Positions 32,754 through 45,581 of a DNA stretch of 64,000 nt are shown one piece after another. The notes under the pieces are model-generated. The model made no database searches and was not told the DNA's origin. It worked only from the letters and a program-made list of their open reading frames with translations. The position numbers and the translations under genes are program-made. The DNA comes from Lobosporangium transversale (taxonomy: Eukaryota; Mortierellomycota; Mortierellomycetes; Mortierellales; Mortierellaceae): assembly GCF_002105155.1 (NCBI RefSeq), contig NW_019029042.1:168620-232619 (forward strand), given 5' to 3'. Position 1 is the first letter of the stretch. Each line of letters begins with the position of its first letter.

Positions 32754-35649
32754 TTAGTTCGACTTGGCTTGGTCACTCTTGACTCGAATTGATGATTCAG
32801 AGTCCTTCTTCTTGCGACCAAAGCCTAATCCAATGACAACAACTGCTGCTGAGACCACAGCTGTAGTCTTACAGATACTCCAGAGCAGACCGGGATATTG
32901 CTCTGGCAGTTCAGGTCGTTTCTTCTCACTCTGCACTGTTTCAGACTCGTGTAACTCATGCCTGGATGAAGACGAGGAGGACCCTGATGGACATTCCTCA
33001 GTGAGTTTCTTGAACGCCTCATCATCACCCGATTTATCCTCTTTCTCCTCCTCTTCCTTTTCCATCTCCTTCTTCTCTACCTTCTCACCATCATCCACTA
33101 TCCTTGTCATTATCTTGTTAAACATCGTGAGTCCTTGCGAAGGTGCCTCAGATCGCGGTGTCAGTGGGGATTCAAATGATTCTGGCTGCTGGCGGTAATG
33201 CTCCTCCAGATGCAGCTCTTCTTCAATCTCTTCGTCCTCGAGACTTGATTGATCCTTAGGAGCGGTTGCGTTTGAAGGTGTCAGAGGTGGGGATGGAACT
33301 TGGGAATATGATGTGGCTGCACCAGTTGCGCCGCTGATAGCAGAGGCATCTGTTTGGACTCCAAGGGGAGTTCTGGGAGCCTTAGTGCTGACATTATGTT
33401 GAGACAGGGTCGAAGGAAGGGAATTAGGCTTGATATCTATTAACGAAATGAACAAGACAACATCGATGTAGATGATTAATAGTTTTGTCGGAGACAGTAA
33501 AATTAAACACAAAAAAAAAACTATATATGAATATTATTGTAGATAAACACATTAATGTGTACATAAACACACAAACAATGAGAGCAATTCAGATAACAGA
33601 AGAGCATACGCGTGTACTTCATGTCAAAATGTAATGCAGGGAAATGTGTGAACGAGCTTTGAAGGAGGGTGATTTTGGGGTGGGAGGGCAGAGGGAAACC
33701 AACTTCTCACTCTCCCATCATGTGTGCATGTGTTTATACAATAATGTAATCAAGACCTTTGTCCTCATTGGCGATTTTTTTTTTTTTTTTTTTTTTTTTT
33801 TTGGCCTGATTTCATTTGATTTGATTTGATTTGATTTGATTTGATTTGATTTGATTTGATTTGATTTGATTTGATTTTTGGTTTGGTTTGAGTTACCTTG
33901 GTCAGGAGTAGGAGCTGTTGTATCATGTTGGTCGTCGTGTTCATGCTGGGGTTGATGTTGCTCTTTATCTTGTTGGGGTGCCACAACATCAGCGGCCACA
34001 TCATGACCAATAATACCCTCCCTGTCATCGTCTGACTGTGTATCACTCTTGCTGTTGTTATCACTACTGTCTTTTGATCGGTCTTGGTCATTTTCAACTG
34101 CGCCTTTTAAATCCAATTCCTCTGTGAATGTGTCTGAAGGGGCTTGCGGGTTTACAAGATCTGGAAGTTGAGGGGCTGTAGTTTCACTCACACTAGATGC
34201 TGTTGTGGCAGGAGCAAGGGATGATGAAGTCTCCTCATTTTCTCTCGCCGCATTCTTAGAGGTGAGGCTAGTGGAATTGATCTTGTCTTCTTCATGGTTC
34301 AAGATGGCTGGCAAAGGAGTGCTTGTTGTGGCAGTGACGCTGCCTTCGCTCTGCAGACTCGAACTTCGACTGCGATTAGGTGAAGTGAGTTGAATCTGCT
34401 CGACAAGGTCAACAATAAGTTCATGGTTCCAATGGCCCTGATCATCTTGAACTTGTTTTCTTTGTGAATCGCACTTCCATTCATCATCGATCACAAACTT
34501 GAACTGATATCGGTATTGGCGAGTCATCGGTAGAATAACCCCATCTTTGCTCAGCTGGTGATGATAAGGCGGGTCATTTTGAAAATCTCTGAGTTTATCA
34601 TGGAGTGTGTTGTTGGATGAAGTAGAGGCATTTGAGGATGATCGTGAGCGTCCAAAGAAGCGGGCTATACGCTTGGAAAAAGTAGGGGTGGTCAGGGAGG
34701 AGGTATTGTGCTCAAGTTCATGATGATTGAGCAATTCGTGGTGGAGATATCCGTCTTCGTTGATATTGTCTACATCTTCAACCTCCTGCACATTGAGATA
34801 AATCTCATACAGAGCATCTGTTCCTGGGACAAGTGTCATGGGTAATTTCTCCCATGGTCCGTGCCCAGGAATTGACCAGGTGCCTGCCACAAAGGCATTA
34901 CCACTTTGGACAGGATGTGGCCAAGAGATGTGGATGTCATGCTGGGGGACCATGGTGACTTTGTGCTTCTGTTTCTGCTGCTGCTGCTTCGACGCAGGTG
35001 TGAGGGAAGAAGAGGATGAGGATGAGGACAAGGAAGAGGAAGCGGAAGAAGAGGGAGCGATGGGAGTAAGAGAGGGAGAGGGAGAGGAAGGATTTTGTGA
35101 TGAAGAGGATTCGGGAGCAAAGGAGGCTGGGTTTGATTGTTTTCGTCTTTTGAGGAAAGAGGGAAGTCTGATATGGTGGTGATGATGATGGCTTAAAGAG
35201 GTGTCAATTGATCGGTGCGACTGTTGTGTGCTATTGCTGTGAATGCTACTAGTTTCCACACTACTACGGCGGAGGATACTCAATGAGCTATTTGTGCTTT
35301 GGGCGCTTCGCAAGCTACTTGCTACACTTCCACTACGCTCGCGACCTAGTCGCAGCTGTGCTTGCTGCTGCTGCTGCTGCTGCTGTGGGAGAGGGCCAAG
35401 GAAAGCTGTTGTCGTCATCATGCTGGTGCTGATCATACTTTTAATATCTCTAAAACCTTCGCCTGTTTCCTTGTCTTTATCCCTTGTTCTGATGTGCTTT
35501 TCTTTCTTTCCTTTGCCATGCATTGCCGAAGAGGGTTTTTTACTTTTATTGGAAGTGCTACTGATAGAGTTGTTCTTGCCTGCACCCGTGTTGTCATAGG
35601 ATTCGACGAAGGCAGTAGGGGAGGTTGGGCCATGAATAGGGCGCATCAT
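32754..35649 (-). CDS. CBM48 (AMPK-beta-like glycogen-binding) domain protein with C-terminal membrane segment
   Basis: Two exons, 35649-33897 and 33436-32754, give 811 codons. The intron is 460 nt. Residues 1-230 are Ser/Gln/His-rich low complexity, including a CAG-type polyGln tract near 35366-35390. A glycogen-binding fold of the AMPK-beta/Crp1-Mdg1 type follows (about 235-430): HISWPHPVQSGNAFVAGTWS, GPWEKLPM, and RYQFKFVIDDEWKCD. A long insert (FFGRSRSSSNAS region) splits the domain. The C-terminus has an acidic Lys/Glu tract, a hydrophobic stretch (TTAVVSAAVVVIGLGFG) and a short basic tail, suggesting a tail anchor. A role in tethering glycogen to membrane, or in Crp1/Mdg1-like signalling, is inference. 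Confidence 0.8.
33816..33875 (+). repeat. (TTGAT)12 microsatellite in the CBM48-gene intron
   Basis: Twelve uninterrupted copies of TTGAT, next to a T-run (about 33776-33802). Both lie inside the 460-nt intron (33437-33896) of the minus-strand gene. Confidence 0.95.
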
Positions 35650-36635
35650 TTTTGATTATTGTGCTAGGAGTCGGTATGGCTGAAGAATCTTTCGTGATTT
35701 TTACGGGAGAAAAGAAAAAAAAAATCTGTGGGGCTGATTGGATGATCCACAGTAGGTTGACTAAAAGAAAAGGAAAAAAAAGTCTTGAGATGATGGCGAC
35801 GATTATTGATGTGTGCTGCTTGTGTGCGTTGTGTTGTTTGGAAGACAGGTCACTTGAGTTTAGAAGGGGGAAAAAAAAGAAGGAATGGCTTTATATATGT
35901 TTAACAAGCATGCATCTTAGAAACGAATATGAGTTGAAAAGGGTACGTGCGAGCCTGGTTTTTTGTCTGGCCCGGGGACAGATAGGGTTCGACTTGGGGG
36001 TTTGGATGAGCAAATTGAAAGATCATCCATCTTATCTTCTTCCTTGTGGGTGCCTTAATCTCTTTCACTCTTGCATATTGAATCATATTCTACCAGACAT
36101 ACAATGGAAGTCTCCCAGTTTGCTTCCTTGCATAAGCGGGTGAACAAACCACACACCATAGAGTTTGATAATAATGGGAAAACTGTTCTATTTTTTTTGT
36201 AGCAATGGAACAAATAAAACGCTTTTTGCTATTTTCCTGGGCACTGCCTAATTCATTTGGCTTTTCTGTGGAGCGTTAGGATAAAACTGATGAGCGTAGT
36301 TGTCTAGATGTTTGCTGCAAGCATACTGAGCGAGTATGAATAGACAATTCCCACACCCCTTCGATTTTCTGAGCATTGACCCCCATTGAGGTGTCCTAAT
36401 GGCTGAGCATGGGCCTCCGCAGTTGCTCGTGGATGAATGAAGATGAAAGAAAAGATTCTGTTTGGTTCTGTTCCATCAGGGGTGTGGAGAAGCAGAGACA
36501 CAAAAGAAGGCGTTGGACGGTACGATGGTAGACGTTGTTGAACATGTCAGCATTAATCAATTGGTCAATCGAGCATGGACCATGCCCTCACTCTTTAGTA
36601 ACAATAACAAAGAAAATATACACGCCGAGTTCAAG

Positions 36636-36667
<32 letters not shown>

Positions 36668-36814
36668 CGCTTTGCTTTGCTTTGCTTTATACAAGATGAC
36701 ATGCAATAAACTATATTCATGCGTTCAAATATTAACAAAAAAAAAAAAAAAAAAAAAAAAAAACCAACAGGTCCCGTCGTCTAGCAGTGGATGATGAGGA
36801 GCTGAGCAATTTTT
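35650..36814. other. Intergenic region upstream of the CBM48 gene
   Basis: No convincing gene. The first ~400 bp are purine-rich and probably hold the CBM48-gene promoter. Homopolymers lie at about 36640-36667 (T) and 36738-36761 (A), close to a TTTGC x3-4 repeat (36668-36690). The right end is the 3' flank of SIN1. Confidence 0.4.
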
Positions 36815-37392
36815 TCAGCTGTTTTTAAGTTGCATAATTCTTTGACATATCTCCTCTACATGAACAAAAAAAAAACACATGTTAGCTCCGAGGAAGAGCC
36901 CAGTTCACTAAAACTGCATGCTACGCAGATCATTAAAAAAAAAATACTTACGTGCTTGTTGCGGACTGTTGGCCTCAAACTCATATGTTTTCGTCTCTCG
37001 ATCGCCTCGTATTACGATCAACTTGAAATGACTACGCGCTTTTTTGCTCTGTCGACAGTCATGAATCATATTTTTGACATAGGATGATGTCTTGCCTGAA
37101 TCAAAGAGCAGCATCTTCGTTGACGAGGGCATAATCCGGATGTAGTCACCATCAATTGCCAGGACTTGTTCATGATGACCAACATAGCCACCACGTCGTT
37201 TCCGGCTTAGAGTATACTCACGATACACCTCTGCCGATGTTAGATAAGACACACTTGAGCCTGGGATTTCTGTCAATCCTGGGTGTCCAAGCTTGGAACG
37301 CTTCGCAGCCAAAATCATTTCTGTACAATGAAAGGAAAAAAGAAGCAGTTGAGAGAGGAGACTGCGAGTAACGTCTCAAAATCTTCACACGC

Positions 37393-37423
<31 letters not shown>

Positions 37424-38059
37424 CTTACCACTGTCTTTAGGAACAAGTGCAAGCTCTGTAGTATTGGGAATGTCTTCAGCAGCACCATCCAATGGTAGCA
37501 CACGGTTCGTGTCTGCGACCACTAAACACCATTCTTCCGGATTCATTTTACGCTTTCCGCAGATGTAGTCAATTACACCGGATACCAACATTTTAGGTAA
37601 AATTTCTACTGTTGTCGTGTGCTTAACTTCGTGTTTTGTTTGAAGTCGCACGCGCACATAATGCTGTGTGCTGGAGATGAGAGGGTCTGCTCTTGGCGGA
37701 GCCACAGCGCCTGTGCTACCGCCGCCGCCTCCGGTACCTATAGTAGAAATGGCCCCACTGGATGCGCCTCCTCCATTCATGCCGCCATTGTTAAGTTCCG
37801 CCAACTCGGCTGCAGATAAAATGCCTGATACAGACATATCCTTGGTAATTACATCACTTTTGGGGAAATCAGACGGCCCTTGTACTGCAGGCGGGATCTC
37901 CAACTTTTGTTTCTTCGGGCGCACAACTGTTCTTCCGGACTTCGCATATAAATTCTCGTTAATTTTGACTTGAGCCGGTGTAGCCTCGCATAATGCAAAT
38001 TGATTCATTGCAAACCGCTGGTTTGTGGAAAACCGGCCAATTTTCAGCGTTCTTTCCAC

Positions 38060-38093
<34 letters not shown>

Positions 38094-39660
38094 GCCATGA
38101 ACAACAGACAGAGGCATATTAGGATCAGATGATATGTGAGATTTTTTTTTTTTTTTTTTTTTTTTTTTCAAGCATTAGTGTACTTGAAGTTATTTTGTTT
38201 TTACCTGGCAGGTCGTCGTCAATCTCGCCGTCATCTTCGACGATACGCAAGTTCCATTGTACGACGGTTGAGAGCTCATCACTAAGTAATGGTTTCCGTC
38301 CCTCATGGTAATATTGATAGAGTATATATCCAATGACATCTTCAACTGTTGCCTCGCGCTTCACGACTACCTGCATCGGATCCCTAGGTTTCTCACTATT
38401 AGGTAAATATATCTTGAGCTGTACGGGGTTAGCCTCACCCATTCCAGCCACCCGCAGAAACTCTTCTGCAAATGGATTGTCATCCTTGAACTTTTGTTGT
38501 GTGATGAGTTGAGTGAGTAAAGATTTTGGAGGAGGCTTCACAGGCAAGAGAAAAGGTTGTGTTGGAAGGCCTTCTACATGCGGGGCGATGGATTTGTTGG
38601 GAGGAGGGGTATCAGGGCGCAATGGTGAAGACGACATCAAATTGATTACAGACGGCACAGGTGTTTTGAGCAGCCGCCCAGCAGTGGCTGAAGCTGGGGG
38701 CGACAAATCAATTGGTGAATTCAGGGAGTCAATGGTGATGTCGCCAATTTCGGTTGTCTGCTCCACTGCTTCAGAATCTCGCGAAGCGCCTGATTCGAGA
38801 GGTGCCGAATCTGCAGCTGTCTCTAGAGCCGTTCCTGTACCTTCCGCCGCCGATAGTCGTTGAGCGGCTTGAGTATCCTCAGGGATGGTGGCTGATCCAG
38901 GTCTTGAAGGGGTGGTGACGAAAATCCCTGGCGCAAAATTACCACTAGCGAGGATTGGTGTTGCAATCTTTGGGAACCTCCTCGGTGGTGATTTACTAAA
39001 ATGGTAGAAAATATAACGCGTCAACGATTTTTCCTCTTTTTTTTTGCCTTAATGGGGTGATGCAATTATCCAATAAAACAACGAAAAAAAAAAAGAAGAA
39101 GCATACATTGGCTCTTCATCATCGATATCAATTTCGTCGTCGCTTTCTACACTAGCAGCAGCCATTGGAATTGGCACTCGTACAGCAGGCGCAGGTGCAG
39201 GTTGGATCGGAGACACTTGCGGCACACCACCGCCACCACTACCGCCTTCATTACCCCCTCTACCTAATCCTGCAGCAGCAGCAGCTTGGGCTGCAACCAT
39301 CCGCCTTCGATCATGTTTAATTCTTCCTACAATTCCTGGTTTTGGATTATATGCGACTCCTGTTGTTCCACCAGGGTTGACATTGCTACCATCATTGGAT
39401 GGCGTCAGTGTAGAGTCGTTGGTACCGCCACCGCCACCGAGGAGAAGAGAAGAGCTACCGAGCATCATGTATTCATGACTGATATTGGGCGAGTAACAGT
39501 ACTGCATCTCTGGAAAGTTGGGTCCTGCAACCTTGATGTATTCATTAGAAAGCAATTGTGGTGGGAAAGAGATGATTTTGTCGGCCGTGCGGTCATCGAG
39601 ACGTAGGTTACTAAGACGTAGATTATGGACGATGTAGGCAGGATCACTTAAAAGTGACAT
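36815..39660 (-). CDS. SIN1: TORC2 subunit Sin1/Avo1
   Basis: Five exons on the minus strand: 39660-39107, 38995-38205, 38061-37429, 37320-36952 and 36855-36815, total 795 codons. Sin1 links TORC2 to its substrates (AGC kinases) at the plasma membrane. The CRIM region (about 350-455) includes KFKDDNPFAEEFLR and NLRIVEDDGEIDDDLP. A Ras-binding-like ubiquitin fold (about 580-665) includes VRVRLQTKHEVKHTTTVEIL and WCLVVADTNRVLPLD. A C-terminal PH domain (about 685-795) includes VYREYTLSRKRRGGYVGHHE and closes with the helix QQAQEICQRIMQLKN. The intron before exon 3 (38062-38204) ends in an A-run then AG, with no pyrimidine tract; only this acceptor keeps the frame. It lies 397 bp downstream of WDR59. 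Confidence 0.93.
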
Positions 39661-40057
39661 GGTGTGGAGAGAGAGGAGAGAAAGAAGGATTATAAATAAG
39701 AAGAGACGCTTCCTACAAGATGGGTAAAAAAACTAAAATAAAATAACGTGAGGTAAGCAATGAAGTATTATACAATTGGCGCGTTTTTCTTTTCTTCGTT
39801 GAGAATAGAAAAAGGTAAGAGGATATTGAAAAGAGGGAAGATAGCAGTTGATGCTTGCGGTAAGTTGTAATGGATGAATGAAGCAGATGAATATAAACTT
39901 TTTTTTTTTTTTTTTCTTTGGGCAAAGACACTCTTCAATGGTCCTAACATGGGCTCAATGGCTTTCTGCACATGTGTACAAAATTATTTGTTTTTAAATA
40001 AATGCTGCATTCAAGAATTTTTACTTGGTTTCTAATACAGTTTTTTTTTATTTTTTT
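39661..40057. other. Spacer between WDR59 and SIN1
   Basis: 397 bp, A/T-rich. Contains the 3' UTR of WDR59 and the likely SIN1 promoter, with T-runs at about 39898-39915 and 40041-40060. No gene seen. Confidence 0.4.
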
Positions 40058-43000
40058 TTATAAAGACTCCTGAGGCAGAAGGTGCTTATGAATCGGTTGA
40101 ATGGCCATTCCGCCAGCCCATCCTCCAAAGTTCACAAGACATTCGCATCCACATCCTGTCGGGCAAACTTGGTTTTTCTCCTGTACAAACCATTCCCATA
40201 AATGATCTGTATGTCCTCCATGAGCACATTTGAGGCATACACTCGTCCGTCCTCGGACAGATATATGACAGATCGTACATTTGATCCCTACTCGCGTCAT
40301 TTTACAAAAATCGCACTTATAATTTGGATACAGTCGATTCTCACATTCAAAGCATTTGTTGTATATTTGAGGTCCACGGTTGTCAATACCCAAGATCAAG
40401 TCCAAAGGTGATATCTTGTGATAGTCCTTATTTCGATATGCATTCGAGCTTTGGGATATAGGTTTAAGAGATAGGAACTTGAGTAACTCTGTTCGTGCCT
40501 CAAACAGACCCCAGCTATACATCATTTCTGCATACAGAAGCCGCCAAGTATTATGAAGGTTTTCTTTGGATGGGTCCAACAGCGGTTTGTTCATCGGACT
40601 AGAGGAAAGAAAAGTTTGTCAAAATATTCGATGTAGGAAAAAAAAAAAAAAAAAAAAAAAAAACGGAGGTATAGGCGGATAATTCTTTAATTTCTTACGT
40701 TTCGTCAGAGTCAAAGTAGCCAACGTTCATCCTTGTCATCTTGAAACCGTTTGCTCGAACTGTAAACCGCTCATTCTTTTCGAGCAGAGATGATGATGGT
40801 GATGTGCTTGGTTCACGGCGCTGAATCGGCGCCAATTTGGAAAGTAGTGTTGGGCTGGCTCCCTGCATTGAATGATATGAATCCCGCTTACTGTGTGCAT
40901 AGGCTGGTGGTTGGGTGACGCTTTCTTGTGGTCCTTGCTGGGCAGAATAACTAGTCATGATTGGCGGTATGAAAGGAGGTCCGTGGTATGGTGGAACGAC
41001 ATCTACATATCCTTCTCTCGAAGAAGAGGGTGTTGTCAAGGGTGAAGTGATAGCACCACTGTAAAATCGATTTGGAGCCTTTCGCATGGATGATGAATAT
41101 GATGTCCCAAAAGCAGTCATTGTTGGCGATACTCGGTTTAGATATGGAGATATCCTCGTTACTGTTGGCGCTCTAGGCCGTGCAGGGCTTTGTTCAAGTG
41201 ACATTGGTGTAGTGTTCATAGGTAGTCCATTAAGAGACCTAGTGTTACTCGCTTGACGGCTATTAAAATAGTCCGGTGCATCGCTCATAGGCGATTGATG
41301 ATACGAGCGATAGTGAGCCTGAGGCTTGATTCCAGAAATATTTCAAAAAAAAAAAAAAAAAAAACAAACAAACATTATTTTTCATTGTGGAATAAAGAGA
41401 AGAGAATGGACTTATGCAGGATAGAGCAACATACAGGAGTAGTGCCAGTGACGGAAATCGTGTTTCTAAAGGGATCTTTGAAGACGCAAGAGAGTAAAGC
41501 AAGCATTTGAATATCACCATGGCGTTCTAAATATGAGAAGCTAGTTCCAAAGCAATGGAGTATTAAAAAACATCGAGTAGAAATCATTGTTATATTGTTG
41601 CGTATATGTGAAAAAAGTAAAAAATAAAGAACAAAAAAAAAAAAAAAAAAAAAAAAGATAATGAAAATGAGCTTACAGCACATCGACAAGCTCTCGACCC
41701 AAAGGATGATTACCCCAGCGCACTTTTTGGTAGAATGTATCCTCTAAAACAGGGACAAACGCCGTACCGCTATCACGCCGCTGCCTCGCGCTCGTTGAAC
41801 GATTCATCAAATCTAGTAATTTAACAGGGTGCGTTTGAGAATTCATCTTGGAGATCTCTGCCTTGTGCATTTCGAATGTGACAGGATCCATCGGTACAGA
41901 GAGTGTAAGAATCAATGCCGCTAACTTCCAGATCTTGTACAAATCCAAGCGCCCTAGATGTCGGGCCTGAAGGGCATTCTGCTCGCAGATTTCAGATACA
42001 TTATCGCCATTAAGTCTAAGAGTAGAAAAGGTAGCATTGGAAAGAGAGAAAAAAAAAAGAGAAAGTGAGAGAGGTAGTAGATGGAAGATGCCAAGAAATG
42101 GTATGCAGCATGGCAACAATAACAGCGGCATACGTATAGGCAGCAGCCAGCCTAGGCGACACCGGAAGAAGATGCGTGATATCCTTAAGATACAGAGTGC
42201 TCCTAGATTGTGGCTGTTGTTTATAGTACCCGGGCTGATCCTTTGCATTCCTTGTCACGCGAACCAATTCATGTTTTGGTTTTGGTTTTGCAAACAAGTT
42301 GGGCATAGGCCACAAGTCATCTTGATCATCTGTGTCTGCCACAATGCGGGATACAGTTCCTGCTAACCCTTCAGTGCTGCTTGGTAGACGTGAGAACGCC
42401 TTGTATTCTCCCATCGAAGCATAGGTTCGAGGGTGGGTATATGTATACGATGTTTTGATTAGAGTACTACTACGACCAGTGATTGGTATGCTCGACGATG
42501 CTGCATGAGGCGTGCGGAGCTTGGAGAAAAATGTAACCAATTTACCTATTCATGAACATAGATAATGTATTTCCATTTTTTAGTGCCATATCCATAGTCA
42601 ATGCCATGCATAACCGGAGCTACTCTTCAGCATTGCTTTGAGTATTAAATGAGACATCTCATACCGTTGGTTGCAAAGACCGCTCCACAAAGGCATGGGA
42701 ATGGGACCATCTGATCTTTCTCATCCATTGTGCCAGCGTCCCGGCCACGCGACTTGCGTAGGGGATTGACAATCGTATCATCTTCATCTGAATCATCCAA
42801 GCCCTTGTCCATGGCCTCGTCGCGTTTGTCCTCCCCTAAAAGACATCGAATAATGGCTTCTAAACACGGTAAGCCTCTGGATGCATGCGTTGCTGCAATA
42901 CGATCGAGATTGGCTGCAATCTGTGCCCGCAATGCCATAGACAGCATCCCTGTTTTCTGGATCTCAAACGTAGGTGGCGCCTGTTTCGGATAAAACTGTG

Positions 43001-45322
43001 GGAACGTGATATTGACGCGTAAAAACGGGACGCCTTCATTCGTGCGGAGACCATTAAGCGAAATTGTACAGGTCCGTCCAGCAACATTCACCTTCTCAAA
43101 TTTCACATTTTGGAATTTTTGCCCAACAGCTGCAATCTCCGTAGCCACTGTTTGCGGTGAAGCCCTATCTGGCATGCCTAAATCTCCACTTGGCTTCGCC
43201 ATCCGAACACCCTGTACCCATACCAAAGGCGATGGCGCTTTCCGTTCTCTGTATAGCACGCCATGGTTTCCAAGGGGCCCCACAGTACGTGTTGACATGG
43301 ATGTCCGAAATGGAGTCATTGTTGACATTCGGTTTCCTGCAAGCACTCGTAGTGTTGATACCGTTCTCGATGGTGTTGCAGCTATTCTAAGAGGGGGTGG
43401 ATCTCTGAATGACATTTTTTCATAGTTTGGTGGATAAGGTGCAATGTCGGCAGGTGTTGTCGCATTGTGGTCCATAGCTTCCAGCATTTTTTCACTTATT
43501 GGCCAGAGTCGAAGATGCTGGTCCTTAGACCATGTAACTAGCTGAAAAAGACGTTGGCCAGAGTTATCCTCATTATCTCGTATACGCCACACAAACTCTT
43601 TGACCGTATCTGTATGTCCCTCAAATCTACAAACAGGCTCCGATGAGCGACCCCTATTCCATAGAGAAAGAGCCGTTTCTGTTCGTTGGGGCATGGTCAA
43701 GATGCCATGTCCGAACGGTGTGTGACGTGCGCGCCAGACAGGCGATTTTGTGACGATCTCATTATGAGGTTGGCTAGTATCGTCAATATCCCAAAATTTG
43801 ATCGTCTTGTCTAAACTGCAGGTGACAATATGGTTTCTGTGTTTTCTGCTCCAGTCAATGCCATTGATTCTTTGACGATGGGCTGGAATGCTGATGTAAG
43901 GCGAAGACCCTTTTCTAGTGTCCCAAACTTCTACTTTGGTGTCGTGTGCTGAGGCAAGAGTAAATTCGTCTTTTCTGTTAAATTTGACAACCGTTGCCGC
44001 TGCTGTTCATAAAAGCGCAAAGAGTTAATGAATACATTTATCGAAAGAAAATAAAATATACGTACACAACAGGCTCTTTTTTAATCGCAGGTAAAAATGT
44101 GATTACCTGTCCATGCACAAAATGAGTTGACGGGCTTTTTAGGGGTTCTTAAGTCCCACAAATGTACAAAAGTATCAACAGAGCATGTAGCGAGCAGATC
44201 CGGATGGAAAGGAGACCAATTGATGTCGCTAATGGCTCTGTTATGAGCATGAAGAATCAACTCAACAGCTCGCGGTGCATTATAATTCAAATTCCAAATA
44301 AGTGCTTTTTGATTTGACTAATAAATGATCAGCGAGGTGATAAAAACGAAACAGACAAAGCAGGTAAAACTTAGGCTTCTTTTACGTTTTTTTAAATGAA
44401 TAGAAAAGTACTTTGTAAAAAAAAAAGCTTTATGAGCTCTGCTCCGCTTTACGCTTTTACCGTTGATGCGATCCAGTTTTCTCGACTAAAGTGTGGGTTC
44501 CATTGTACATCTGCTACCTCCCATTTCGTCATATGATGTAGAACTCGCGGTGGTTCATATGGATTCTCCAGATCAATAATAAAGAGCCCTTTCCGCCTAA
44601 CAAAGTTTTTTTTTTTTTTTTTTTTTTTTTGTAGAGTTCGTGTCGGTAAAATTGTTTCGTAGTTTGAGAAAGTCCAAAATTTTTAACAGGTTTTATGTTA
44701 ATCCAATCTCTCTCTGTCTTGGATCACTCAACCAGGAGAAGAGTAAAGGTGCAAGGTTCATGCTTCTCACATACGCGGCCAGGACCACATCACGACTACT
44801 AGGAGAGATACTCATACTCCCCACAGGTTGCTCTACATGAATGGAGAGTTGTTGCGTCATCGTGTCCACAAAGGAAGACCCAACTCCAGCGCCGCCGTTA
44901 AACATTGGAGTCTTTGACAGTATCGCTGCTGTAGATGATGTGTTATTATCGTTGATAATGAATTTTGATCCAAGAGATGATGTAGACAGACGAGGAAGTT
45001 GCTTTGGATGACTGCTATTTGAAGTTCGCGTATTCTTGAAAACTTCTACATCTATTTTGTCTAATAGGTTCGTCGTCGTATCTTCTTTTTTGTACACTAT
45101 GCCATTTTTATTAAAGTCATTGGTCATGCTGTCATTGCTGCTGCCAGAAATTTGGTCATGCTCACTGTCGTTCATTGTGCCTGTTTTGATTTGCTGTTGC
45201 CTGTGCTCGTGTTCTGTATGCTCTTTATCCAGCTTGGATTCATCACAATCTTTCTCATTCCCACGACAGTATTTATAATTGTTCATATTAATGTCCCTAT
45301 TCTTATCCTTATGCCTGTTCAT
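40058..45322 (-). CDS. WDR59: GATOR2/SEACAT subunit WDR59 (Sea3/Mtc5)
   Basis: Nine exons: 45322-44775, 44596-44461, 44317-44107, 44002-42665, 42545-42134, 42015-41677, 41540-41435, 41318-40699 and 40598-40058, total 1416 codons. GATOR2 relays amino-acid status to TORC1 at the vacuole by opposing GATOR1. After a low-complexity leader, a WD40 propeller (about 175-480) has RKGLFIIDLENPYEP, NQKALIWNL, SPFHPDLLATCSVDTFVHLW and IDWSRKHRNHIVTCSLD. An RWD domain (about 580-690) contains LRVNITFPQFYPKQAPPTFE. The C-terminal zinc-rich RING-like module (about 1315-1395) has CFECENRL, CDFCKMTRVG, KCTICHISVRG, CLKCAHGGHTDHL and CGCEC. This architecture defines WDR59. The acceptor of exon 8 could lie 6 nt further upstream without a frame change. 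Confidence 0.93.
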
Positions 45323-45581
45323 TAGTCATGTGGGTAGGAAAATGACAAAGGTGCAAGATGGGGTAACGACGAAAAAGGGTTCCAATTCATTAATATTGAT
45401 CATCACGTGATATCGACATTATTCTATATGAATATGATCTTGTCTACACAGACAGGGATTTTTATTTATTTTATGAGTTCCTTAACTCGATTTATTCGCT
45501 CCGTCTACGTCTACTTTTATGGATTCGGGTATCTAGCTAAGCTCTTTTCCGAGTCTTCCGCTCTGTCTACTCCGGCATGTA

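Noticed and set aside
35240-35655. Cys/Leu-rich plus-strand frames opposite the CBM48 gene
   Set aside because: They come from the CTG/CAG repeat and Ser-rich coding sequence on the other strand.
38091-38140. Possible extra SIN1 exon (SDPNMPLSVVHG) between two A-runs
   Set aside because: There is a GT after it but no AG acceptor before it, and skipping it gives the conserved CRIM sequence directly.
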